From assembly GCA_014529385.2 (NCBI GenBank), contig CM043967.1, positions 13,207,501 to 13,271,500 on the forward strand: a DNA stretch of 64,000 nt, read 5' to 3'. The first letter of the stretch is position 1. The number at the start of each line of letters is the position of its first letter. Below the pieces are notes generated by a model that worked only from the letters and a program-made list of their open reading frames with translations, did not search any database and was not told the DNA's origin. The translations under genes and the position numbers were made by a program. Of this stretch, positions 55,436-64,000 are shown in pieces. Origin of the DNA: Adiantum capillus-veneris (taxonomy: Eukaryota; Streptophyta; Polypodiopsida; Polypodiales; Pteridaceae).

Positions 55436-57860
55436 GGAGAGAGGGGGGTCATTTTCTATAAGTGCATCATATTCTGATTGCATGGCAGCCATCCAATTTT
55501 CAGAATTCCGTGCTTCATCAAAAGACAGAGGTTCCTCTACATCACATAAGCTAGAAACAGGCAAAGTATAACAATCTGATGCATAGGATGCATGGCGAGA
55601 ACCTAAACGAGTACGACTAGACAAAAGTGCATCCAATTTACTATTGCGCAAAGTATACACCAGCCATTTTGGCATATCTCTAGCCTACTCATTTTCAGCC
55701 CTTTCCACATCAAGTACATCATGTACATCTACATCAGTAATAGGCTGATCCATAGCATTTTTTGAAACCCCCATAGGCTGTATATTTTCCTCATTCGAAT
55801 TTACATTCAAATTTCTACCACTAAAAAGAGGCAATAAACTGTCATAAATGTCCTCTGAGCCTACATTATTGTCTCTACTACATGACAACAATAGCTGAAC
55901 AGAATCTTCCACAAACATAACATCTCGTGAAACCAAGATACGTTTTATTTGCGGATGGTACAACCTGTAACCTTTGCTTTCAGTACTGTAACCAACAAAA
56001 ATGCATTTGAAAGCCTTATCATCCAATTTTCTGCGCTGCGTTTATGGCATCAAAGCATAAGCTAAACAACCAAAAACGCGCATGTGATCAATAGAAGGCT
56101 TTCTATCATGCCATGCTTTATATGGAGTCATAGACTGCAAAGCTTTCATACTCACCTGTTGAGTACATAAGTAGCACACATGATGGCCTCAAGCCAAAAC
56201 GAATGTGGCAAAGCTTGACTCTTGACTATACATCGTGTCGTCTCCGTAAGCAACCTGTTTTTTCTTTCAGCAATACCATTTTGGTGAGGTGTATACGACA
56301 TTGTACATTACTATTTTATCCCACGACTATCCAAAAATGCATTAAACTCATGAGACATTTACTCCCCCCTCGATCTGAATGGAGGGTGCCCATAGTACAG
56401 TTAGAGACATTTTCAGCCATAGCCAAAAATTGTTTGAAGCACATAAACACTTCGGACTTAGCTTTAAGCGGATACACCCATGCATGCCTAGAGAAATCAT
56501 CAATGAAAGTCACAAAGTACAGGTAATTGCCTAAGGATGGAGTTGGCATAGGCCCACAAACATCACTATGCTTAAGTTGCAACCTGCATGTAGCCCTAGT
56601 TGAACCATCCTTTGGAAAGAGAGCTAAACAAGTCACGATGAGAGGTAATATGCTTTGTAGCACCACTACCAAAGTACCACACATATGAATCTACAGCAAA
56701 CTGACATACATGCATCATGGATAGAAGGACCATAAGTGCACTCTGCACTAAATGCCCACTCTGCATCTACATCACCATCACAACCTCCTTACATAGAGAT
56801 TCTACAATAGTTGCACTTGTAGTAGAACCTGCCTCTTTCTTCTTGGCCTCTTTTGCCTTCAATTTAGGACATTGCTTGATCAAGTGAACATTAGCTTTGC
56901 AATAATGGCAACGCATCTTCTTTTTGCTCTTTTCACCACAATTTCCAAACGAGGTGTTGCCAGTGAAAGCATTCGAAACAAGTGATTTTCCACTTACCGA
57001 AGACCATGAGAAGGAACTACATTGCTATTACCACCTTTTCTTTGAGCAACAATAAAAGCCTGATCAATTGCACACTGTTTAGCCCTGTTTTTTTTTTAAA
57101 GTGACTCCTGCAAAAGCAATGTGCATAATGCATCAAGCTTGACAATATCAGGATTTCCTTGGGTCATAAGTATACCTAGATGAGTCCAGGATAGCCCAGA
57201 TTCAAGTACTAGCAAAAGTCTGATAAGAATCTGGCAATGTATCAAGAATGGTTTGCACAAGGGAGCTGTCTGAAATAACTTCGCGTGTAGAAATGAGTCG
57301 CTCATTAACATCCTTGATACTAGCAAGGAAAGTGTCTATGTCATCTTCCTCATGCATAATCTCTGATTCCAGCTCTTTACGCGGCAATGCAATTTTAGCC
57401 TCATTGCGGCTTGCATAAAGACCAACCAGAATATCCCAAGCCTGTTTTGCACATTTAGCTGAACGAATTGAGGAGTAATAGTGTGCTTCACAGATAACGC
57501 AATCAAGCATGAGCCTGCGCATCTCTAACATCCCAACGAGACTGCTCAGCCGTAGGCAAAACAGCTCTAGCAGCAGCAACCCTGCCACCAAAACCTGCAA
57601 CATCCTCAGCATCGCATGTATCCACACAACCAAGACGTAAATCAATGCCCTGCACAACGTTTCAAACGCCCTTTGACACAAGAAAATGTTGCATCCTGAA
57701 AGCCCACATTGGGTAATTAACCCCATCCAATTTATCCTCGGCAGCAAACATCTTGAACACATCTTTGTTGTTGTCAGTCACAGCGAGTGACTGTACCTGA
57801 TGTAAAAATTGTCCGAAAAGAGGAGAAATGAAGCAAGAACAACACCTGCTATGTAGCACA
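55436..57860 (-). pseudogene. Copia-5, degraded Ty1/copia gag-pol
   Basis: Read on the minus strand: gag start KLDGVNYPMWAFRMQHFLVS (about 57770-57690), gag middle (LESEIMHEEDDIDTFLASIK, DTLPDSYQTF), CCHC knuckle CHYCKANVHLIKQC (about 56915-56872), integrase core with HSDVCGPMPTPSLGNYLYFV and TLHSDRGG (56590-56380), the integrase C-terminal region (FKCIFVGYSTESKGYRLYHP, about 56005) and the start of the reverse transcriptase (WMAAMQSEYDALIEND, about 55490), where it breaks off. At least four frame changes and several stops. RT catalytic part and RNase H are missing. It is not closely related to Copia-6/7. No LTR could be assigned. Confidence 0.85.
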
Positions 57861-58329
57861 ACCTGTAAAAGATTATAAGAGACATGTTATGAAGAAAACT
57901 GCACTGACATAAATTTTGCATAAAAGGACGAAATTGCCTACGCATTACTGCCTGTAGTGGAAACGGAGGCTGAAATGAGCTCGAATCAAAATTTTGAGCA
58001 TACCAAGCTCTACGAGCTTACCCAAAGTATTTGTCGACCTGCTAACGCTCACCAAAGCTCACCAAAATCTAAGAAAGTGAGTAGGCAAAAACCTCCTAGT
58101 GAGGGAAAAAAAGCCCCAACGGTCCTAAGTGTGTTCACACACATCACTACCACATGTATATAGTAACAATAGAGAAGTATTGTTGTGGGCTGCCTAAAGG
58201 GCTCAAGAATTATTGTACAAAGAAAAGAGTGGCCATCCTTACTCAGCTTATGGAGGTTGCCAACATTGGTCATGCCTAGGAGAAGACACGGAATTCCAGA
58301 GCAACGTGCAAGGGGGTCAATCAAAGAAA
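57861..58329. other. Stretch without recognised gene
   Basis: Between the gag of Copia-5 and a gypsy 3' end. It may hold the Copia-5 leader. No LTR termini or coding motif are seen. Confidence 0.35.
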
Positions 58330-58618
58330 AATTCAGCAAAGAGGTCCTTTGCAAAAGCGACTCCTGAAGCTTCCCATGGGTCAAGAAAGGCAGAAAAAAC
58401 TAAAGACTCAGCCAAGTCTTCTAAGGACAAGCCAAAAGAAAGAAAAGAGAAAAGTTGCAAGACGTTATTTGGTGAAGTTCAAGAACTATCCATCTATGGA
58501 TGCAACCTGGATGGAAGAAAGTGAACTGGTAGTCACCAAATGTATTGCAGCTTTACCTTGAGACCTTTGGTTTAAAACCTACATATGCCCCAACTCAACA
58601 TGCTCAAAAGAGGGGTGA
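58330..58618 (+). pseudogene. 3' end of a gypsy pol with chromodomain
   Basis: A lysine-rich stretch followed by [20 protein letters not shown] (about 58458-58520), the chromodomain seen at the end of Gypsy-1, 2 and 5, then a stop at 58559-58561 and, 43 bases on, a purine tract (AAAAGAGGGGTGA, about 58606-58618). Everything upstream in pol is missing, so this is a 3' remnant of a related but distinct family. Confidence 0.7.
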
Positions 58619-58768
58619 TGTTGGAGCTAGCACATCATATGTGCATAAGAATTAAGTGCAATAGAAGTGTACATGGCTTAACAAAAGGTATAATGCTCAC
58701 TTCTACAATAGACAAAAATGACAAAAGTACGAAGATTTCATTAAGTCATTTGTATCTATGTTTGATGG
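58619..58768 (+). mobile_element. LTR fragment after the chromodomain remnant
   Basis: Starts TGTTGGAGCTAGCAC right after the purine tract, as a 3' LTR should, and is cut at 58768 by another LTR. Confidence 0.5.
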
Positions 58769-59301
58769 TGTAACCGGCTGGGGGCACCACGTGCCAACGG
58801 AAAACAACAGATTGAACAGCTTTTAGCACTTCAAATAACATTAAACTGAAAAAGAGAGAGTGCACGACACACGAGACGGGGAGTGGCGGAGTTTCACCCT
58901 GACAGAGCACAGCCCCAAATCTTGGCGCCTCTTTCGGTATTGCTTTATATTGCTTCAACTCAATACAACGCCGGTACTCCATCCCCTACACCTCCACGCA
59001 GGGCGTGCCAAAGACAAAGGCTCATATTTAAAGACCTTTGGCCCTTCAAAAGCAATTTACATGAAAAGCATATAGTCTAAAAGCTGATGTCCAAAAAGCT
59101 GTCAACGCAAAAGTAGGAAATCCGTACATTTCTGCCACGTCAACAGCAACCAGCAGCGCAAAACGCGAGCGTCCGTACACTGCAACGTCAACATGTCAGC
59201 GAAAATCACAGAATGTCCGTATAGTTGTTGCCACCATCAGTTTTGTATGCCAGTCTTCTGAGTGTGTGGGTGCTTATGCTAGTCTTCTGAGTGTGCGAGT
59301 G
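58769..59301 (-). mobile_element. LTR related to the Gypsy-4 LTR
   Basis: The plus strand begins TGTAACCGGCTGGGGGCACC and carries the reversed shared motif (GGCGCCTCTTTCGGTATTGC at about 58924). On the minus strand it has GTTGACGTGGCAGAAATGTA and CTGTACGG-like modules, the GGCACGTGGTGC end and general layout of 7998-8685. Its start meets LTR X4 at 59301/59302. Confidence 0.7.
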
Positions 59302-60201
59302 TGTCACGTGACACATCCAACCCTATGTGTCCGTGGACAAGCTACAGCATGACCAGGGTTCAGTTCAGTCAAGTCAATCTAGAATAGGAAGTGATCTGGC
59401 ACCTTTGTGAGTCTGTTCGCAGACCGTGCATGGCCAATCACTTAGATTAGATGCATATCCTCTGGTTGCACACAGCATGACCATCAGATTCCAGTCAGAT
59501 CCCATCAATAGCATTTTTACAGCGCATAGGCCTATTTTCCCTATTTTTGACATTTTTTACTTATTATTTTTAAGTGACTTTTGTTGGAAAGTAGGTAGGA
59601 CAATTTTGCTAAGTTTGTATAAATAAAAACCTAGCGCTAGCACTTTCTGGCAGAAGAGGTAGCAGGAGCACCTTGCTCGACAGGCAACTTCTCAGCAAGA
59701 CCAACACCCGCAGTAGCCCTAGCGTTTTCAACCATCTGAGGACCTATCGTTTTTGCATCAGATCAGCCTTGGCGTTTTGTGCACAGCAGATCAGCCACGA
59801 CGTCATCACGACACAGCAGATCAGCCTAGCGTTTTGCATTTGCAGAACCACCGGCGACAACAAGACAAAGATCAGCCCTAGCGTTTTTGGTTTGCAGAAC
59901 AACCCTAGCGGTTTTGCAGATCATCGCAACAAAATCAACCATAAGACCAGCGTTTTCAGTTTTCAGCCTTTAGACACCGCAGATCAAGTCCCGAACCTCG
60001 CATATCTCCTCTTCCCGCAGCAAATCCTCGCCGCACGGTCAGATCCCGCAAAGTTTACAGATTCAGCCCGGAAAATGCAGATTTCAGCATCTGCGTTTTC
60101 AGCGCGTCATCGTCGCATCGTCCTTACCGACATAGAGTCAGAATTCAGCAGGTAAAGATTTGCAGATTTCAGCCCGTCTCATCGTCGTCCTCATCGTCAT
60201 C
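59302..60201 (+). mobile_element. LTR of family X, copy X4 (cut by Copia-7)
   Basis: Starts TGTCACGTGACACATCC and follows X1 through the AGCGTTTT/CAGATCAGCC repeats to 60201, where the LTR of Copia-7 begins. The end of this LTR is outside the window. Confidence 0.8.
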
Positions 60202-60485
60202 TGTGGGGGAGCAGGGGAGAGAGCCCACTTGCTGTCCTATGCAATGAGACTGAAGGAGGAGAGGAGATTGGCGCAGAAAGAGCACACGCACAGAAGAACG
60301 TGAGAGAGAGAGAGAGAGGGCTCGTTGGATTTTGGGAAAAAGCCACGCTATGTATTATTTGGGCTTCACCTTTGAGTATATGAGTAAGTGACTAGGGGGC
60401 CATTCACACTTGGGCCCCCTCACTTATAAGTCTTTTTAACTTATAAGTTATAAGTACAAGGCACTTAGGCCTTTATTCCCTAACA
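60202..60485 (-). repeat. Copia-7 3' LTR
   Basis: 284 bp, nearly identical to the Copia-6 LTRs in reverse, with differences mainly in the GA tract near 60300-60318 and around 60330. Confidence 0.95.
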
Positions 60486-60564
60486 ACCTCCCACCTAAAG
60501 GCAATGTACCTTGGGAGATCAAAGAATCAGCTAACTATGATACAACAGCTGATCATGCACTTAC

Positions 60565-63500
60565 TCATCCAACACCCATCATCTGACGGCAATATGCAAA
60601 CCGCTCTGCTGGAAGACTCTTGGTCAAAAGATCTGCAGGATTGTCATCTGTGTGCACATAGAGGTGAAGTATCATTTTATCAGGCGTGTGCTTGATGACA
60701 AGAGCATTACACTTGTCAAGCTGCTTTGTCTTGGCATGAAAAACAGGATTCCTTGCAAGCATAATAGCACTCTGACTATCACAGTGTAGCACAGGAACCG
60801 GTGACTTAATGCCAAGCTCTTCTACCAAACGCATGAGCCACAAAGCTTCTTTGCATGCCTCAGTGGCAGCCACATACTCAGCCTCAGTGGTAGACAAAGC
60901 AACACATTTTTGCAGTCTGGAACTCCAAGAAACTACCCCTCCTGTGAAAGTAAACACATATCCAGAGGTAGACTTCCTGCAATCTGGATGTCCAGCAAAA
61001 TCTGCATCTGTAAAGCCATGCACAGATGTCTCACTCTTCCCAAAACAAATGCACAAGTCTTTAGTGCCTTTCAAGTATCTCAAGATACACTTCACTGCTT
61101 CCCAATGCTTTTTGCCAGGATTGCTCATGTACCTGCTTACTACTCCCACCGCAAATGCAATGTCCGGACGTGTAGCAACCATAGCATACATCAAACTGCC
61201 AACGGCTAATGCATAAGGAACCTTGGCCATTTCAGCCCGCATATCATCTGTGTTTGGGCAGTCATGTGCAGTCAGTTTTACATATGGAGGCAGCGGAGTA
61301 CCAAGTGCCTTTCCCCCATCCATATGAAAACGATGTAGCACCTTATTGACATAATCTCGTTGAGATAGATACAGACGCCTGTTGATCCTATCTCGAGAGA
61401 TACGCATGCCCAAAATATGATTAGCATTACCAAGATCCTTCATGTCAAAGCGATTCTTTAAGCTTTGCTGTAGTGCATCCAACTCCGTGATATTGTTACC
61501 CGCAATAAGCATGTCATCAACATACAAAATCAGCAATAGAAGAGATCCATCACTTGCCGTTTTGATATACAAACAGTGATCAGAATTACTTCTTTTGTAT
61601 CCTTGAGACCTCATGAATGTATCAAACTTGTGATACCATGCACGGGGAGACTGTTTCAAACCATACAAGCTCTTCAAGAGTCTACATACTTTCTTCTCTT
61701 GCCCCTTTGACACAAAACCTTCTGGCTGCATCATATAGATCATCTCAAGCAAATCGCCATGCAAAAACGCTGTTTTGACATCCATTTGCTTTAACTCCAT
61801 ATCTTCAGAAGCAACCAGGCCTAGAACAAGACGTAATGTGGCAAGCTTTACAACAGGAGAAAAAATCTCATCAAAATCAACACCATGCTTTTGCTTGTAC
61901 CCTTTAGCAACCAAACGTGCCTTGTACTTAGAAGAAGCATCAGATGTGACCTTGGTCTTGTAAACCCATTTACATGGCAGAGCCTTATGCCCTTTAGGCA
62001 AATCAACCAAGTCCCATGTATGGTTTTTCTCCAAAGACTGCATTTCCGAAACCATTGCTTTGAACCATTTCTTACTGTCTTCCCGTTGCATAGCCTCTTT
62101 ATAGCAAGACGGCTCACCACAATCAGTAAGCATGACATAGTCCAAAGACGGTTCATATCTATCGGGGGGCCTTGTCACCCGAGTAGACCTACGCACCCAA
62201 TGATCCATAACAGGTGGATTTTCAGCCTGTAAACCATCAAAAACAGCAGGCTGTTCAACCTGTTGTATCGCAACAACGGGCGGTCTAGGAGCATCAACCT
62301 GTTCCCCTACCTGTGGTGCATCAATGGCAACTTGTTGGGGCTGATTTTCAGCAGCTAATGGCTGATTTTCAGCACCATTTTCAGCATGTAAAGGCTGCTG
62401 AACATTGGGCCTTCTTGGCTGTCCATATGTAACATCTTCACGAAAAACAACCCGGCGCACTTCCTCGACCTTTGTGGGCTGTTTGTGCACGCAATTCTCA
62501 TTGAAGATGACATCATTGCTGCGTATGATTTTCCGTAATGCGGGATCCCATAATCTATACCCCATTTCACCATCCTCACCATATCCTAGGAAAATGCATT
62601 TATGAGACTTTGGTTCTAGTTTGGTGCGCAGTTCACTCCGGATGTGAACATAGGCCTCACAACCAAACACTCTTAAATGTGCATATGAGGGTGGCTTGCT
62701 AGACCACACCTCCTCAGGCACCTTTCCACCCAAAGCCTTGCTAGGTGAGCGATTAATCAAGTGAATAGCTGTTTGCACAGCTTCTGCCCAAAAACCATGA
62801 GGTAATGCAGCATGTGACAGTATACTCCGAACTCTCTTGGATAGTCCGGTTCAACCTCTCTGCAACTCCATTCTGAGAGGGATTAAAAGGAGCCGTGAGC
62901 TCTCTTTTAATACCTTTAGTAGCACAAAAGTCAATAAATGCTTTTGATACATACTCCCCCCCATTGTCTGAGCGCAAAGACCTAAGCTTCTTGTCAGTTT
63001 GATTCTCAACAAACGCAAGAAACTTCTTGAAAGTATCCAAAACATCGCTTTTAGCACGTATTGGATACACCCACACCTTACGTGTAGCATCATCGATAAA
63101 CGAGACAAAATATTTCTTTCCCCCTAAGGACAACTGTGGCATTTCACATACATCGGAATGCACTAAGTCTAACCTGTCAGACTTCAAAGAAACTGACCTT
63201 TTGTGCGGTGTTTGACTATGCTTACCATAAATACAGTGCTCACAATGAGAAAAATCAGCATACCTCAAACACGGCAAATAACCACAACGAGACAGAGTTT
63301 CCATTCCTCTTTTACTCATGTGTCCCAACCGGCCATGCCACAAAGAAACACTTGGCTGCTCGGTTACGGCGACAACATGGTCACGCACACTAGATACATG
63401 CAAAGGATACAAAGTGTCCGATTTACAACCCTTGGCTACAATCCGGACCCCTTTACAAATTTTCCACTTGCTATCACCAAAAGTGGTGTGATAGCCTGCA

Positions 63501-63976
63501 TCATCTAGCTGCCCTGTACTAATCAAACTCTTCTTGAGTTGTGGCACATGACGCACTTTGTGCAAAACAAAAGTCATACCATCAGCAAAGGAAAACTGGA
63601 CACTGCCAATACCTGCAATGTCACATGCATAGTTGTCTCCCAAATAAACAGTGCCCTGCACCTCACCTGAGTACTGTGTAAACCAATCCCTATGAGGTGT
63701 TACATGAAAGGAGGCACCTGAATCAAGAATCCAAGTATGCATGTCCACATCAGAACCCATAGCAAGGGTATGTGCATCCACAGAAGAGGCATTGAGTACA
63801 TCAGTGCTGCTGTCACTGTCACAACTACTAGCAACATTGATTTCCTCAATCAACACAGTGCTCTTCTTGGCATTTCCCTTGTCCTTTGCATCAGTTTCAG
63901 CACCCTTGTTCTTCTCTTTCTTCCACTCATAGCATTCCCGTTTATAATGCCCTTTCTTTCCACAATGATGACACAC
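60565..63976 (-). pseudogene. Copia-7 gag-pol (frameshift and a 63-bp inversion)
   Basis: Minus strand from the CCHC knuckle (CHHCGKKGHYKREC, about 63975) through protease (ILDSGASFHVTP), integrase (HSDV, SDNGGEYVS, NGVAERLNRT), reverse transcriptase (YVDD, about 61520) and RNase H to the stop at 60565. A two-base loss after IQE near 62840 shifts the frame between integrase core and its C-terminal part. The codon that is TAG in Copia-6 is CAG here. In RNase H, 63 bases (60658-60720) are inverted relative to Copia-6, changing HIEVKYHFIR into unrelated residues but keeping the frame. The copy is therefore probably inactive. Confidence 0.93.
60658..60720. other. 63-bp inverted segment in Copia-7 RNase H
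   Basis: The plus strand at 60658-60720 matches the plus strand of Copia-6 at 38034-38096 in direct orientation (one mismatch), although the surrounding elements are in opposite orientation. The flanks are CAC and GTG type inverted words. Length is 21 codons, so the frame is kept. Confidence 0.93.
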
Positions 63977-64000
63977 AACATCTTTTCTACGAGATTTGCT

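Larger units (their letters stand above)
60202..64000 (-). mobile_element. Copia-7, minus-strand copy of the Copia-6 family (partial)
   Basis: 3' LTR at 60202-60485 (plus strand TGTGGGGGAGCAGG to TTCCCTAACA), purine tract beside it, then pol and gag reading leftward. The 5' part lies beyond the window. The flank before it is TCATC, to be compared with the far side. Sequence is almost the same as Copia-6 over 3.5 kb. Confidence 0.95.

Noticed and set aside
55427-57860. Copia-5 as the internal part of LTR family X
   Set aside because: LTR X3 is followed, on its far side from Copia-5, by its own primer site and leader, so it does not sit as the 3' LTR of Copia-5 in a simple way. The link remains unproven.

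Overview
The window looks like nuclear DNA of a land plant with a large, retrotransposon-rich genome. The evidence is one spliced host gene with plant-type sequence, abundant Ty1/copia and Ty3/gypsy elements primed from initiator tRNA-Met (TGGTATCAGAGC sites), a LINE family, and many (CT)n/(GA)n tracts. I lean towards a fern or another plant with very long introns; this is inference, since no marker fixes the species.

Host gene: one DHHC-type protein S-acyltransferase (PAT) runs on the minus strand. Four exons are visible: exon 2 (32143-32328), exon 3 with the DHHC core (30444-30749), exon 4 (29894-30142) and the terminal exon 5 (2884-3387). All junctions are phase 0 with GT/AG borders and together encode 414 residues. 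Exon 1 is not visible. Intron 4 is 26,506 bp and nearly all the repeats in the left half of the window sit inside it; the repeats right of 32328 probably sit in intron 1 or in the 5' flank.

Layout: 1-2883 is the 3' flank of the gene. From 3388 to 29893 (intron 4) come a gypsy LTR (4001-4517), a 1.1-kb LTR here called family X (5566-6702), 3' remains of a gypsy element, a gypsy gag-protease remnant (Gypsy-4, 7998-10190) cut by a deleted gypsy (Gypsy-5, 10192-13855), and a LINE (LINE-A, 13856-27303) split by a 1.7-kb solo LTR, a complete but decayed gypsy (Gypsy-1, 17236-23746, TSD GAGTG) and an inverted solo LTR. Two short LINE copies (C, D) follow, each next to a (CT)n tract.

From 32351 rightward come a LINE copy with an inverted 5' part (E/F) split by a young copia element (Copia-6, 33250-38548, TSD TGAGC), a near full-length LINE-B with ORF1 and ORF2 (39134-42540), a minus-strand LTR X, a minus-strand gypsy (Gypsy-3) split by Gypsy-2 (46234-53027, TSD CGTGG), another LTR X, a degraded minus-strand copia (Copia-5), a gypsy 3' end, two LTRs meeting head to head, and Copia-7 (minus, from 60202 past the window end), a close relative of Copia-6.

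No bacterial-type operons, CRISPR arrays, tRNA or rRNA genes were seen. The main points for follow-up are the PAT gene with its giant intron, a LINE family that seems tied to (CT)n tracts, a 63-bp in-frame inversion inside the RNase H region of Copia-7, and a short motif kept in otherwise diverged gypsy LTRs.
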